DNA of 64,000 nt from Marinomonas spartinae (GTDB lineage: Bacteria; Pseudomonadota; Gammaproteobacteria; Pseudomonadales; Marinomonadaceae). Positions within the stretch are counted from its first letter, which is position 1. Every line of letters begins with the position of its first letter. Under the pieces are notes generated by a model. The model was not told where the DNA came from, searched no databases, and saw only the letters and a list, made by a program, of their open reading frames with translations. The stretch covers positions 1 through 64,000 of the forward strand of contig NZ_JAEMUI010000008.1 of the NCBI RefSeq assembly GCF_016461715.1, in the 5' to 3' direction. Below, piece after piece: positions 6,979-17,110 of this stretch. Made by a program: the position numbers and the translations under genes.

Positions 6979-8712
6979 GTGAACATTCAAACTTTGTTAA
7001 ATCAACGTATTCAAGCGGCTATGGTGGCAGTTGGTGCACCTGAAGACGCCCCCGCACTGGTTCGTCAATCGGCGAAAGCGCAATTTGGTGATTACCAAGC
7101 TAATGGCATTATGGGGGTGGCGAAAAAGTTAAAGATGAACCCTCGCCAATTAGCGGAGCAAGTATTAGAAAAGCTTGAACTGGACGATCTTGCCGACAAA
7201 GTCGAAATCGCAGGCCCAGGTTTTATTAATATTTTTCTAAAAAATACTTGGTTGAGTGAAGCGTTGATGCGTTTGCGTCACAGCGATCGATTAGATGTGC
7301 CGATGGCCGACATCAAAGAAACCGTGGTAGTGGATTACTCTGCGCCTAACCTTGCCAAAGAAATGCACGTCGGTCATTTGCGTTCTACTGTGATTGGGGA
7401 TGCGGTGGTTCGCACCTTGGAATTCTTAGGACACAAGGTGATTCGTCAGAACCATGTGGGCGATTGGGGCACACAATTCGGTATGTTGTTGGCGTATATG
7501 GAGCGATTACGTGCCGAAAACCAACAAGTCAGTATGGCGCTGTCCGATCTTGAAACCTTTTACCGTGCGGCCAAACTGTGCTTTGATGAAGATCCTGAAT
7601 TTGCGAATCGTGCCCGTGAATTAGTGGTGGCGTTGCAATCTGGCGATAAAGACTGCTTGGCGCTTTGGAATGAGTTTATCAATATCTCGCTGAATCACTG
7701 TGAAGAGACCTACACCATGTTGGGTGTCTCTTTAACTCGAAAAGATGTGATGCCGGAGAGTGCTTATAATGATGATTTGCCACAGGTTATCGATGATTTA
7801 AAAGCACAAGGATTATTAACCGAATCGAATGGGGCACAGTGTGTCTTCTTGGAAGAGTTTGCCAATAAAGACGGTGAAATTACCCCGATTATTGTGCAAA
7901 AAAGCGGTGGTGGTTTCTTATATGCAACGACCGATTTGGCAGCCGTGCGCTACCGCTACAATACATTAAAAGCCGATCGTTGTTTGTATTTCGTCGACGC
8001 TCGCCAATCCTTGCATTTCCAGCAGATCTTCACGTTATCTCGTAAAGCGGGTTTTGCTCCACAGGACGCTCGTCTTGAACACATGCCATTTGGTACCGTG
8101 ATGGGCAGCGATGGCAAACCCTTCAAAACGCGCTCTGGTGGTGTGGCAAAATTGTCGGCTTTGTTAGAAGAAGCGCAAGAGCGTGCTTTCAAATTGGTGG
8201 CGTCTAAAAATCCAGACATGCCAGAAGACGAGCAGCGTAACATTGGTCGTGTGGTGGGCATTGCGTCAGTCAAATACGCTGATTTATCGAAAAGCCGCAC
8301 CAGCGACTACCAGTTTAATTGGGACAGTATGTTGAGCTTTGAGGGGAATACCGCCCCTTACCTGTTATACGCCTACTCTCGTGTGGCCAGCATTGTACGT
8401 CGTTCAGAAATGAAGATTGATGATTTACAAGGTGATATCGTAATCCAAGAGGCTCAAGAACGGGCGCTTGCGATGCAGCTGGTGCAATTTGAAGAAGCGA
8501 TTCAGCAAGTGGTGAACGATGGGATGCCCCATTTTCTGAGTGCGTATTTATACGACTTGGCAGGTACTTTTATGACCTTCTATGAAGCTTGCCCAATCTT
8601 GAATGCCCAAGACGACGTGAAAATCAGCCGTTTGCAATTGGCATTGGCGACCGCCTCGACGTTGCAGCAAGGCTTGAACTTGTTGGGTATTGAGACCTTG
8701 GAGCGCATGTAG
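6979..8712 (+). CDS. argS: Arginyl-tRNA synthetase
   Basis: This class I aminoacyl-tRNA synthetase charges tRNA-Arg with arginine. The start codon is GTG at 6979, with AAAGG at 6968-6972; the encoded [10 protein letters not shown] matches the E. coli start, and the length of 577 aa equals that of E. coli. The N-terminal Add-1 tRNA-binding domain covers about the first 110 residues. The HIGH-type motif HVGH is at 130-133. A KMSK-like loop is replaced by [14 protein letters not shown], as is usual in ArgRS. The C-terminal helical anticodon domain ends in [10 protein letters not shown]. Confidence 0.96.
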   Translation: MNIQTLLNQRIQAAMVAVGAPEDAPALVRQSAKAQFGDYQANGIMGVAKKLKMNPRQLAEQVLEKLELDDLADKVEIAGPGFINIFLKNTWLSEALMRLRHSDRLDVPMADIKETVVVDYSAPNLAKEMHVGHLRSTVIGDAVVRTLEFLGHKVIRQNHVGDWGTQFGMLLAYMERLRAENQQVSMALSDLETFYRAAKLCFDEDPEFANRARELVVALQSGDKDCLALWNEFINISLNHCEETYTMLGVSLTRKDVMPESAYNDDLPQVIDDLKAQGLLTESNGAQCVFLEEFANKDGEITPIIVQKSGGGFLYATTDLAAVRYRYNTLKADRCLYFVDARQSLHFQQIFTLSRKAGFAPQDARLEHMPFGTVMGSDGKPFKTRSGGVAKLSALLEEAQERAFKLVASKNPDMPEDEQRNIGRVVGIASVKYADLSKSRTSDYQFNWDSMLSFEGNTAPYLLYAYSRVASIVRRSEMKIDDLQGDIVIQEAQERALAMQLVQFEEAIQQVVNDGMPHFLSAYLYDLAGTFMTFYEACPILNAQDDVKISRLQLALATASTLQQGLNLLGIETLERM

Positions 8713-8775
8713 TCGCTAACGAGGCGTTTGTCCGTCACGGTATGAAGTAGAATATTGTTGTATTCATACCTCGTT

Positions 8776-8811
8776 AAAAGGCGCTTTTCTCATGGGAAAC
8801 GCGCCTTTTTG
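8776..8811 (+). terminator. Intrinsic terminator of argS
   Basis: AAAAGGCGC pairs with GCGCCTTTT across a 16-base loop and is followed by TGTTTTT. Confidence 0.85.
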
Positions 8812-8852
8812 TTTTTCGTGTTTCTTTGGCTATCACATAATTTGAGACCAAT

Positions 8853-9818
8853 ATGAAAATTTATATTGCTTACACCGGTGGCACCATTGGCATGGTACCT
8901 TCTGATAATGGCTTAGTGCCTGACGCCGCTTTTGCCGACCACTTAAGCCAGCACCTCAATGAATCGGACGAATTCGTTCATGAATTTGTGATCCAACGTT
9001 ATGAGAACTTGATTGATTCTTCTAACGCGACACCACAAGATTGGCAAAATATCGCCCATGATATTGAAAGCAAATGGCATGAGTTTGATGCCTTTATCGT
9101 CCTTCATGGTACGGACACCATGGCTTATAGCGCCTGTGCTTTGTCTTTGATGTTTGCCAATAGTGATAAGGCCATTATCCTGACCGGATCACAAGTACCT
9201 ATGTATAAAGTGCGAACAGACGCCATGATCAATGTCATGGGGGCCATTTCAGCATGTGAAGAAGGGGTACAAGGCGTGTTTCTCTTTTTTGCTGGTCGAT
9301 TGATCGAAGGGGATCGAGCACACAAAGCCCACACTACGGATTGGCAAGCCTTTAGTTCTCCTAATTACCCAGAACGTGGCGTATTAGGCATTGATTGGCG
9401 CTGGCGTTCTGAAGACATTCATCACGCTCCCATGAGTATTCACATTCCAGCGATGCAAGACAGCGCAGTGACGATTCTTCCTGTCTTTCCGGGTGTACAA
9501 GCAATACATTGGCAAGGGTTGCTGAATGATAAGGTGAAGGGGGCTGTTTTATTAAGTTATGGTGCGGGGAACGCCCCAGATAAAGACCCTGAATTACTTG
9601 CCTTGCTAAACACTGCATCCGACCGTGGTGTGACCATTGTGAACGTTAGTCAATGTGGAGCGGGCAGTGTTGCCGCAGGGGCTTACGCAGCAGGGTCTGC
9701 GCTCGTCGAGGCGGGCGTGATCTCGGGCTTAGACATGACTTACGAAGCGGCTTTTGTCAAACTGCATTTTTTGATTGGTCAAGGGCTGTCGCGTCAGCAA
9801 ATTATCGCGGCTTGGTAA
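8853..9818 (+). CDS. ansA: Type I (cytoplasmic) L-asparaginase
   Basis: The enzyme hydrolyses asparagine to aspartate and ammonia. The nucleophile motif YTGGTIGM places the catalytic threonine at residue 11, and the second motif HGTDTM at 85-90 supplies T87 and D88. There is no signal peptide, which fits the cytoplasmic low-affinity type. At 321 aa it is slightly shorter than E. coli AnsA (338 aa). It stands alone between a terminator and the EamA gene. Confidence 0.92.
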   Translation: MKIYIAYTGGTIGMVPSDNGLVPDAAFADHLSQHLNESDEFVHEFVIQRYENLIDSSNATPQDWQNIAHDIESKWHEFDAFIVLHGTDTMAYSACALSLMFANSDKAIILTGSQVPMYKVRTDAMINVMGAISACEEGVQGVFLFFAGRLIEGDRAHKAHTTDWQAFSSPNYPERGVLGIDWRWRSEDIHHAPMSIHIPAMQDSAVTILPVFPGVQAIHWQGLLNDKVKGAVLLSYGAGNAPDKDPELLALLNTASDRGVTIVNVSQCGAGSVAAGAYAAGSALVEAGVISGLDMTYEAAFVKLHFLIGQGLSRQQIIAAW

Positions 9819-9936
9819 AAAAATAAAATAGGCCATCTTGAGGGAGAGAGGCTAGCCAATGACGGGATAAAAAACTTACAATGCGATTATGTAAACTTTT
9901 GTTTCTGATGAACTCTCTCTTTAAAACGGATTTTAT

Positions 9937-10800
9937 ATGGCGCTCTTGTATGTACTCTTGGTTCTCATTTGGTCGACTGGCTTTATTACCGGCAAGTTTT
10001 TAGTTGGTTTAATTGATCCTAATATTTACCTCACTATTCGTTTTTTGGGGGTGGGTGGGCTTTTTACTCTTATCGCCGTATTTCAAAGGCGCCGCTTTCC
10101 TAGTTGGAATGAACTACCTAAGCACATTATCGCAGGGATGCTGATGAATGGCTTTTACTTAGCATTCGCCTATGTGGCCATCGCGAAAGGTTTACCTGCA
10201 GGTATTATGGCGCTGATTGGAGCGCTACAGCCAGCGTTAGTCACCCTGCTTGCCTTCTTACTGATCAAAGAAAAAACCTCGATAAAAGGCATCATAGGAA
10301 TGCTGATTGGTATGGTGGGGTTGGTGTTGGTCTTGAGTCCGGTTTTTGAGTTGGATTTGAGCCATGGTGGGGTTTCTTTTCTCACCTTATTGTTTGCGTG
10401 TTTAGGTATTTTATCCTTATCCCTAGGGGTGACTTACCAGAAAATGTCGATTTCTTCTTCCGATTTATTCTCATCAATGGCAATACAAAATTTGGCCGCC
10501 GCCGTCGTGACGTTCTGTTTTGCATTGGTGCTAGGTGAACATGTCTTTAAAGTACAACTTGAAACCTTCGCACTTATTGCATGGGGTATTATTGTTTTAT
10601 CCTGTGGTGGCGTGTTCTTAATGGTTTGGCTACTGCGCAAAGTGAAAGCCTCACAAGTCACCACCGTCATGCTATTGGTTCCACCCCTAGCGGCGGTCGA
10701 AAGCTACTTCTTATTTAATGAGCATATGACATGGGTACAAATCACTGGTTTTGTTGTGACCATTGCAGGTGTGTATTTAAGCCGAGCGAAGCCCGCTTAG
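9937..10800 (+). CDS. EamA/DMT-family transporter
   Basis: This is an integral membrane protein of 287 aa with about ten hydrophobic helices in two homologous halves, each of EamA type. The first starts LLYVLLVLIWSTGFITGKF and the second LLFACLGILSLSLGVTYQKM. Such proteins export or exchange metabolites, often amino acids; the substrate cannot be read from the sequence. The ATG at 9937 has no strong ribosome site. It converges with the ubiJ gene. Confidence 0.88.
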   Translation: MALLYVLLVLIWSTGFITGKFLVGLIDPNIYLTIRFLGVGGLFTLIAVFQRRRFPSWNELPKHIIAGMLMNGFYLAFAYVAIAKGLPAGIMALIGALQPALVTLLAFLLIKEKTSIKGIIGMLIGMVGLVLVLSPVFELDLSHGGVSFLTLLFACLGILSLSLGVTYQKMSISSSDLFSSMAIQNLAAAVVTFCFALVLGEHVFKVQLETFALIAWGIIVLSCGGVFLMVWLLRKVKASQVTTVMLLVPPLAAVESYFLFNEHMTWVQITGFVVTIAGVYLSRAKPA

Positions 10801-10821
10801 AGTTCATTTTATGTTGGTTAT

Positions 10822-10851
10822 TAAAAAGGCCTGATGAAGTTCACCAAGCCT
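10822..10851 (-). terminator. Terminator after ubiJ
   Basis: Read on the minus strand, AGGCTTGGTGAA pairs with TTCATCAGGCCT with two mismatches and is followed by TTTTT. It could end the hslV-hslU-DUF971-ubiJ transcript. Confidence 0.6.
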
Positions 10852-10896
10852 CTTAGAACATGAAAACGTGTTTACCTGTATCTGGTAAGCGTTCTA

Positions 10897-11520
10897 TCAA
10901 GCGCGTTTTTTATCTAATAGTCTGACTTTTGCTTCGGTGCGGTCGAGCTGTGTACCAAGGCGTTCCATATCGTCGACGAAGCTGTTGAATTCGATTTTGC
11001 TAGGCAGTAGTTGACTATTGGTTTGCAGGTATTGAACCAGTTGTAGACGAAGCGTGGTGGCGGTTTCTTTGCCCCAAGACCATTGCTTGCGAAGCAGACG
11101 AGCTAGGGCGGCGGCAGGCAGATCACCAATATGATCGGCAAGTAAGCCTTCCCAATCCAGTTCAAAGTTTTCCATGACTTTGTGTAGTGTCATTAAGGCT
11201 TGTGCGTTGCCTTGAATGCGCAAGTCACCATCAAACAGACCATCGCCTTCGAGCAGCTTACGATAGGCTGAGCTTGGCCCTTGAACTAGGGTATCTAGGC
11301 GAGGATCCAAGTCGATTTCATCTAAGCTTTCTGGACGATGCAACATAACGCCTTGTTCAAGAATATGAACTTGCAGTGTCAGAGAAAAGTCTTCGATATG
11401 TAGGAAAATTTGCTGGCCAGCCAGTTTGCTGAGACGTGCTTGAGAAGGTTCATCTTGTTTTAGGGCAAGATTGACGGCGCGTTCAATGGCGCTAATGGCA
11501 GACAAACTAAGCGAGCTCAT
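10897..11520 (-). CDS. ubiJ: SCP2-domain protein, ubiquinone accessory factor UbiJ-like
   Basis: The 207-residue protein has an N-terminal SCP2 (sterol-carrier-like) lipid-binding domain, about residues 15-115, and a helical C-terminal tail ending in a predicted coiled coil. This is the layout and length of UbiJ (201 aa in E. coli), which helps the ubiquinone biosynthesis complex hold its greasy intermediates. In many relatives ubiJ lies between ubiE and ubiB. Here neither is adjacent: the upstream gene is DUF971 and the downstream side meets a convergent transporter. The assignment rests on the SCP2 domain, length and neighbourhood. Confidence 0.75.
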   Translation of the reverse strand: MSSLSLSAISAIERAVNLALKQDEPSQARLSKLAGQQIFLHIEDFSLTLQVHILEQGVMLHRPESLDEIDLDPRLDTLVQGPSSAYRKLLEGDGLFDGDLRIQGNAQALMTLHKVMENFELDWEGLLADHIGDLPAAALARLLRKQWSWGKETATTLRLQLVQYLQTNSQLLPSKIEFNSFVDDMERLGTQLDRTEAKVRLLDKKRA

Positions 11521-11550
11521 GACAATTCCTAGTGATGATAAAACAACGGG

Positions 11551-11937
11551 TTAAACTTGATGAATTTGAATCACGGAAGTTTCTCGCGTCTGACCTTCTT
11601 TTTCAAGGCGCTCTAGGTATATTTGCCAAAGTTCATCGTAATGTTGGCCGAGATTGTAGAGGTAATCCCAAGAGTAGAGGCCGGAGTCGTGGCCATCATC
11701 AAAGGTGATTTTTAGGGCATAGTTGCCGGCCCCTTCGATATTGTTAATAGCGACGTCTTTTTTGCCAACTTGTAAAATGGGGATGGTTAAACCATGTCCG
11801 CGCACTTCAGCGGACGGGGAGTGCACTCGCAAGTACTCCGCACTGAGGCGGAATACTTGCCCATCAGCAAACGCCAGCTCCAATTCACGAGACTTCTTAT
11901 GGTAGTGAACTTTTGTCGGAGTGGGTGTGGTTGCCAT
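11551..11937 (-). CDS. DUF971 / gamma-butyrobetaine hydroxylase-like N-terminal domain protein
   Basis: The 128-residue protein matches the small DUF971 family: KVHYHKKSRELELAFADG at the start, RLSAEYLRVHSPSAEVRGHG in the middle, and SGLYSWDYLYNLGQHYDELW near the end. The family equals the N-terminal domain of gamma-butyrobetaine hydroxylases. In bacteria it is usually encoded next to hslU, as here. Its role is not settled; links to iron-sulfur handling have been suggested for the fold. It is probably cotranscribed with hslVU. Confidence 0.85.
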   Translation of the reverse strand: MATTPTPTKVHYHKKSRELELAFADGQVFRLSAEYLRVHSPSAEVRGHGLTIPILQVGKKDVAINNIEGAGNYALKITFDDGHDSGLYSWDYLYNLGQHYDELWQIYLERLEKEGQTRETSVIQIHQV

Positions 11938-11964
11938 GAGTGCTTTCTCTTGTTTTGTGTTGGA

Positions 11965-13287
11965 TTAAAGGATGTATTGGCTAAGGTCTTCGTTTTCGAT
12001 GATCTCGCCCAGCTGTTCATCGACGTAAGCGGCGGTAATATCCACTTCTTGACCATCAGGCATGTCACTGGCCGAGTAAGAGACTTCTTCTAACAGTCGC
12101 TCTAATACGGTATGTAGACGGCGAGCACCGATGTTTTCTGTCCGCTCATTCACTTGGAAGGCGATTTCCGCAATGCGATGGATCCCTTCTTTGGTGAAGT
12201 TGATGTTAATGTTTTCTGTAGCCGCTAATGCAATGTATTGCTGCGTCAGTGAGGCACTGGGTTCTACCAAAATGCGCTCGAAGTCATTTACCGTAAGAGC
12301 ATCCAGTTCAACTCGAATCGGCAGGCGACCTTGTAATTCAGGAATCAAATCCGATGGTTTGGTTAAATGGAATGCCCCTGAGGCGATAAATAAAATGTGA
12401 TCTGTTTTGATCATGCCGTATTTGGTACTGACCGTGCAGCCTTCTACAAGAGGCAGTAAGTCACGTTGTACCCCTTCTCGGGAGACTTCACCACCAGAGC
12501 GCTCGGAGCTTTTTGCCACTTTATCGATTTCGTCTAGGAAGACGATACCATTTTGTTCAACGGCTTCCACCGCACGGGCTTTTAATTCGTCTTCGTTAAT
12601 CAATTTAGACGCTTCTTCGTCACGTACTTGGCGAAGGGCATCTTTTAGTTTCATTTTACGGCTCTTGGTTTTGTGGGAGCCTAAGCTTGAGAACATGTTT
12701 TGTAGCTGGCTGGTCATTTCTTCCATGCCAGGAGGTGTCATGATCTCGACGCCAATGGGTGTATCAGCCACGTCGATTTCTATTTCTTTATCGTCTAGTT
12801 TGCCTTCGCGCAATTTTTTACGGAAAGCTTGGCGTGTGCTGTTATCTTCCAATTCTGGGTCACCACCTCGTGCGGGGGGCAGTAGCACATCTAAAATACG
12901 ATCTTCTGCGGCATCTTCGGCTTTATGACGCAGTTTAGCCGTTTCTTGCTCGCGTAGCATTTTGATCGACATTTCGACCAAGTCACGAATGATGGATTCT
13001 ACATCACGGCCCACATAACCCACTTCGGTGAATTTAGTCGCTTCGATTTTGATAAAAGGGGCGTTAGCCAGTTTCGCCAAACGACGGGCAATCTCGGTTT
13101 TACCAACCCCGGTGGGGCCAATCATTAAGATATTTTTTGGGGTGATTTCGGCACGCATGTCTTCAGGGAGTTGCATGCGACGCCAGCGGTTACGTAGGGC
13201 TATGGCCACCGCACGCTTGGCTTTTTGTTGACCAATAATATGATTGTCTAACGCGTTAACCGTCTCTCTTGGGGTCATGCTGCTCAT
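11965..13287 (-). CDS. hslU: ATP-dependent protease ATPase subunit HslU
   Basis: HslU is the AAA+ unfoldase that feeds substrates to HslV. The start at 13287 (MSSMTPRE) aligns with the E. coli start MSEMTPRE and gives 440 aa. A 32-residue upstream extension is open but would overlap the end of hslV and has no family similarity. Walker A is GPTGVGKT at 57-64, the pore motif is GYVGRD, Walker B is IVFLDEIDK and the sensor region is [12 protein letters not shown]. The conserved C-terminal tail EDLSQYIL inserts into HslV. It lies 10 bases after hslV. Confidence 0.96.
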   Translation of the reverse strand: MSSMTPRETVNALDNHIIGQQKAKRAVAIALRNRWRRMQLPEDMRAEITPKNILMIGPTGVGKTEIARRLAKLANAPFIKIEATKFTEVGYVGRDVESIIRDLVEMSIKMLREQETAKLRHKAEDAAEDRILDVLLPPARGGDPELEDNSTRQAFRKKLREGKLDDKEIEIDVADTPIGVEIMTPPGMEEMTSQLQNMFSSLGSHKTKSRKMKLKDALRQVRDEEASKLINEDELKARAVEAVEQNGIVFLDEIDKVAKSSERSGGEVSREGVQRDLLPLVEGCTVSTKYGMIKTDHILFIASGAFHLTKPSDLIPELQGRLPIRVELDALTVNDFERILVEPSASLTQQYIALAATENININFTKEGIHRIAEIAFQVNERTENIGARRLHTVLERLLEEVSYSASDMPDGQEVDITAAYVDEQLGEIIENEDLSQYIL

Positions 13288-13297
13288 CTTGGCTCTC

Positions 13298-13888
13298 TTA
13301 ATTATCTTTGTCAGAAGTGTCTTCTGAGGAAATGTTTTTGGTTGAGTTGTCTTCAAGCTTAGGGTCGATAATGATTTCTTCAATGGTTAAGCTATGGTTA
13401 GTGAAGACACAAATATCGGCGGCGATGTTTAGACTTTTCTCAACAATCTCTTTTGCCGATAGGTCGGTATTGTCGATTAAGGCACGGGCTGAGGCTTCAG
13501 CAAAGTTGCCACCAGAGCCAATGGCTAAGGCGCCGTGTTGTGGCTCAACAACATCACCGGTCCCTGTAATGATTAACGTGCTGTCTTTGTTGGCGACAAT
13601 CAACATCGCTTCAAGGCGACGCAATGCTTTGTCGGAGCGCCAGTCTTTCGCCAGATCGACAGCGGCGCGTACCAAGTGACCTTGGTGCTTTTCCAGTTGC
13701 CCTTCGAAGCGTTCGAATAAAGTGAAGGCGTCCGCTGTACCGCCAGCAAATCCAGCAATGACTTCACCACGATATAAGCGGCGTACTTTACGTGCATTGC
13801 CTTTCATAACTGTGTTGCCTAGAGACACTTGTCCATCGCCGCCTACGACGACTTGATTACCTTTGCGTACCGTTAAAATCGTTGTCAT
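13298..13888 (-). CDS. hslV: ATP-dependent protease proteolytic subunit HslV
   Basis: This N-terminal-nucleophile threonine protease forms the core of HslUV. After removal of Met1 the protein starts [10 protein letters not shown], giving the catalytic Thr. [20 protein letters not shown] is the conserved region around the active site. The usual family length is about 176 aa; here it is 196 aa. The extra C-terminal 20 or so residues are rich in Ser, Asp, Asn and Lys (from KLEDNSTKN onward). The ribosome site is weak. Probably an operon with hslU. Confidence 0.95.
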   Translation of the reverse strand: MTTILTVRKGNQVVVGGDGQVSLGNTVMKGNARKVRRLYRGEVIAGFAGGTADAFTLFERFEGQLEKHQGHLVRAAVDLAKDWRSDKALRRLEAMLIVANKDSTLIITGTGDVVEPQHGALAIGSGGNFAEASARALIDNTDLSAKEIVEKSLNIAADICVFTNHSLTIEEIIIDPKLEDNSTKNISSEDTSDKDN

Positions 13889-14073
13889 GGGTCTACTCCA
13901 GTTTCGATTCTAAACAAAGTGGGGGCAGTTCGACGATTTTCAAGCAGGAGAGCGTCTGACAAACGTCTTCCTTGTTATGTGCGAACTTTTGAAATGTCTT
14001 TTGCTTTATTTTGGGGATTCTAGTGGGGTTGGTGGGTCTGCAAGGGAAAGTTCACCCCTAGTTGTAAGGAGGA

Positions 14074-14120
14074 TTTCTTCTGGCGGCGATGTTGAAAAGA
14101 GCGTTCGTCGCCAGAAGAAA
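14074..14120. repeat. Long hairpin between the SPOR gene and hslV
   Basis: TTTCTTCTGGCGGCGA at 14074-14089 pairs with 14105-14120 in 15 of 16 positions, with a 15-base loop. It lies 15 bases after the SPOR gene on the minus strand. There is no long T run, so termination or RNA processing are both possible. Confidence 0.65.
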
Positions 14121-14134
14121 GTCATGGGAAAAGA

Positions 14135-14773
14135 TTATTGGTTTTCTTTTTTGATTTTGTAAGGGTAAGACTCGATGCGCATATCGACTAATTTATCTTC
14201 AATATGGTTCATGACAGAACGATCATTGAATGGCCCAATGACAACACGATACCACGGCTTACCATCTTTGGTGCTAAGGGTTTTGCGCACGCTGGTGTCG
14301 ACAATACCGGATAGAATCAGCTTGGCCCGTAAACGGTCCGCATCTTTAGGGTTTCTAAAGGAGGCCGCTTGAAGCATATAGAGGAAATCCTGCTCACCGC
14401 GAGGCTCGTACTGATAAGCCTTAACGTGCTCTGTTTTGACTTCGCTATCTTGTAAAATGCTATAAAAATCAAACGACTCTTTCTTTTTGTCTGCCGGCTT
14501 TGCTTCCGCTTTTTTCGGCTCGGCTTTCTTCGCTTCCGCTTTGGGTGCCGCTTTGCTTTCGACCTTTGGCTTGGCGGCTGGGATAGGTTGAGTAACGGGC
14601 TTTTGTTTTACATGACTTAACCTGGTTAAACCATAAATAAAGGCGATTAGAATCACCGGAACAATAATCCATAACCACCAAGGGGTTTTGCGTTTTGGTG
14701 GGGGGGGCGTCCGGCGTGTTGCACCCTTTTTCGGGCGACTTCCTTTGGCTGCAATATTGATTGGTGTAAACAT
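14135..14773 (-). CDS. SPOR-domain membrane protein (FtsN-like)
   Basis: The protein of 212 aa has a short basic cytoplasmic N-terminus rich in Pro, Lys and Arg. One membrane helix covers about residues 33-49 (WWLWIIVPVILIAFIYGL). A low-complexity Ala/Lys/Pro/Glu linker follows (about 60-98), then a C-terminal SPOR domain (about 130-205, FLYMLQAASFRNPKDADRLR to WYRVVIGPF). SPOR domains bind denuded septal peptidoglycan. Position between priA and hslV is typical of FtsN-like cell-division proteins, but it lacks a clear FtsN essential segment, so the name is kept general. Confidence 0.85.
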   Translation of the reverse strand: MFTPINIAAKGSRPKKGATRRTPPPPKRKTPWWLWIIVPVILIAFIYGLTRLSHVKQKPVTQPIPAAKPKVESKAAPKAEAKKAEPKKAEAKPADKKKESFDFYSILQDSEVKTEHVKAYQYEPRGEQDFLYMLQAASFRNPKDADRLRAKLILSGIVDTSVRKTLSTKDGKPWYRVVIGPFNDRSVMNHIEDKLVDMRIESYPYKIKKENQ

Positions 14774-14875
14774 AGTTTAGGCTTTGTTAGAAATAGGGCA
14801 CATTATGCTGGCTTGAACCTTAAGTTTCCAGTCTAGGTAAAGTAAATGCCTCGTGGATTGACGATTTAGCGTTTT

Positions 14876-17110
14876 CTAATAGGTTTCCAGTGGGTCCACA
14901 TCGACCGCGTAGCGAACCTTATGCTGTTGGCGAGTGGCATGCTCAAGCCATGCGGTCATCATGGCGGTCACTTGATGGAGCGGGGCGCGTTGGGCCGATT
15001 TGAGCGATAGCAGGGCGCGATGCTGGCCTGCTTTACGAACAATAATGGCGGTATAAGGGCCAACCATAGCAATATCTGGAGGGAAATGGGGCTCAAGTTC
15101 TAAGCGCATATTGGTCAGGAGTTGCATGGCTTCTTGTTCATTGCCGGATTCGGCTCGAATCAAGACCTGATGATAGAAAGGTGGCAGAGAGAGCGCTTTA
15201 CGTTCTGATAGGCCATTCAACGCAAACTGCTCATAACCCAATGTACACAGGCACTCGATGGCGGTGTGGTCAGGATGATAGGTTTGCAGTAACACATGAC
15301 CTGGCTTTTTCGCACGTCCTGCCCTTCCTGCTACTTGGGTAATGAGCTGAGCCGTTCGTTCCATGCCGCGAAAATCCGCTGAAAATAATCCCGCGTCGGC
15401 GTCCATAACGATGACTAGGGTCACATTGGGAAAATGATGACCTTTGGCGAGCATCTGGGTGCCGATTAAGATGGCTTGGTCGTGCTCATGGATTTTTTGT
15501 GTTAGTTGCGTCATCGCCGATTTGCGTTGGGTGCTGTCTCGGTCTATGCGCAAAATCGGTACGTCCTTGAATAAGGGGCTTAATTGCGTCTCGATTTGCT
15601 CTGTCCCTTCGCCCACCGTGAAAAGCTCAGTTGATTGGCATTCTGGACAAGTATGAAGCAGCGCCTTTTGTGCATCACAATGATGGCAATGGAGTTTATT
15701 GGCGCGTTTGTGCACGGTAAGGTTGACATCACAGTGATCACAACTGGCGATCCAGCCACAATCGTGACACATGAGCGTTGGGGCATAGCCACGGCGATTT
15801 AAAAAAATCAGCACTTGTTCACGTTGATCTAAACAGCGCTTCATGGCTTGCAGAGCCTGCTCGCTAAAACCGTGAACCAGCGTTTGGCCGCGTAAATCCA
15901 CACGCTCCATTTCTGGAATATGGGCGTTGCCAGCCCGCTGACGTAGCTTTAGCCAAGTAAAACGCTTTTGTATGGCATTGGCGAGGCTTTCAAAGGAAGG
16001 TGTTGCCGACGCCAACAGTACTGGAATGCTTAGATTCTGGGCGCGTTTGATGGCCAAGTCCCGTGCGTGATAACGAAAACCTTCATGTTGTTTGTAAGAG
16101 GCATCGTGCTCTTCGTCTATGATAATCATGCCAAGATTGGCGGCGGGCACAAAGGCGGCTGAGCGGGTGCCGATAATAACCTTGGCGTGACCACTTGAGG
16201 ATAACAGCCAGGCATCTAGACGCTCTCGATCCGTCATGTTGGAATGCATCAGCACAATATTGGTATTGAGGCGATTTTCAAAGCGCTTAAAGGTTTGTGG
16301 TGTCAAACCGATTTCAGGCACCATAACGAGGACTTGTTTATCCTCGGCGATCAGTTTCTCCATAACGCGTAAGAACACTTCAGTTTTGCCGCTGCCAGTG
16401 ATGCCATCTAGCAATGCCACACCAAAGCGATTTTTCATATCAAGTATTTCTTCCATGGCCATGGTTTGCTCACGATTCAGCACAGGAGGAACTTGTGTTT
16501 GGTGAGAGTGCTTTTCGCCTGCTGTATTGAAAGAACGTTGTTCGCGTCGTATCAAGCCTTTCTGTTCAAGAGACTTGCCAGCATTTGGCATGAGACCAAG
16601 TAAGGTGATGGCGTTTTGACTCATGCCATTTGGGTGTTGTTGTACGGCTTTTAAGAAGTCTTGCTGGCGGGGGGCTCGGCTGAGTAATTCAATGTCGATT
16701 GTGCGACCTGTCTCTGTCACAAACCACCAGTTTTCCGTTCGAAATTCAGCGTTTTCGCCTTTTCGCAAAGAAACGGGCAGAGCATGAAAAATAACGTCAC
16801 CGATGGGGTGGTGGTAATAACGTGCTGCCCACTCACATAAGGCCATGAGTTCACTTGGTATAACCGGGGCTTCATCTTGTAGGGAGGTAAGGGATTTTAA
16901 CTGGTTTTCGTCCCATTCGCTGGTATGACTAAAGGAAACGATGACGCCGAGACGACTGCCTTTGCCAAAAGGGACTTTCACTCGCATACCGGCCTGTAAG
17001 GCGTGACGTAATGCCATGGCCTTAGGGATTTTATAGTCAAATAGCGTACGCATGGGCACGGGTAGCGCCACTTGCACGTATGGGTAAGGAGTAAGAAGTG
17101 CCTCTTGCAT
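14876..17110 (-). CDS. priA: Primosomal replication protein N' (PriA helicase)
   Basis: PriA restarts stalled forks by binding them and loading the replicative helicase. The 744 aa show the N-terminal DNA-binding domain (VALPVPMRTLFDYKIP), Walker A GITGSGKT at 236-243 and the DEEH box at 332-335. Eight cysteines between 448 and 491 (C448, C451, C457, C460, C475, C478, C488, C491) form the two zinc sites. The helicase C-terminal motif QVAGRAGRAKKPG follows. The ATG at 17110 has a poor ribosome site. rpmE is divergent, which is a common arrangement. Confidence 0.95.
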   Translation of the reverse strand: MQEALLTPYPYVQVALPVPMRTLFDYKIPKAMALRHALQAGMRVKVPFGKGSRLGVIVSFSHTSEWDENQLKSLTSLQDEAPVIPSELMALCEWAARYYHHPIGDVIFHALPVSLRKGENAEFRTENWWFVTETGRTIDIELLSRAPRQQDFLKAVQQHPNGMSQNAITLLGLMPNAGKSLEQKGLIRREQRSFNTAGEKHSHQTQVPPVLNREQTMAMEEILDMKNRFGVALLDGITGSGKTEVFLRVMEKLIAEDKQVLVMVPEIGLTPQTFKRFENRLNTNIVLMHSNMTDRERLDAWLLSSSGHAKVIIGTRSAAFVPAANLGMIIIDEEHDASYKQHEGFRYHARDLAIKRAQNLSIPVLLASATPSFESLANAIQKRFTWLKLRQRAGNAHIPEMERVDLRGQTLVHGFSEQALQAMKRCLDQREQVLIFLNRRGYAPTLMCHDCGWIASCDHCDVNLTVHKRANKLHCHHCDAQKALLHTCPECQSTELFTVGEGTEQIETQLSPLFKDVPILRIDRDSTQRKSAMTQLTQKIHEHDQAILIGTQMLAKGHHFPNVTLVIVMDADAGLFSADFRGMERTAQLITQVAGRAGRAKKPGHVLLQTYHPDHTAIECLCTLGYEQFALNGLSERKALSLPPFYHQVLIRAESGNEQEAMQLLTNMRLELEPHFPPDIAMVGPYTAIIVRKAGQHRALLSLKSAQRAPLHQVTAMMTAWLEHATRQQHKVRYAVDVDPLETY

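Noticed and set aside
12407..12928. 173-codon plus-strand frame inside hslU
   Set aside because: It is a shadow of hslU; composition mirrors the opposite strand, and no domain is recognisable.
13288..13383. N-terminal extension of HslU upstream of MSSMTPRE
   Set aside because: It has no similarity to HslU and overlaps the end of hslV; the family start is at 13287.
13977..14162. 61-codon plus-strand frame between hslV and the SPOR gene
   Set aside because: It has no ribosome site or similarity, and it covers the hairpin at 14074-14120.
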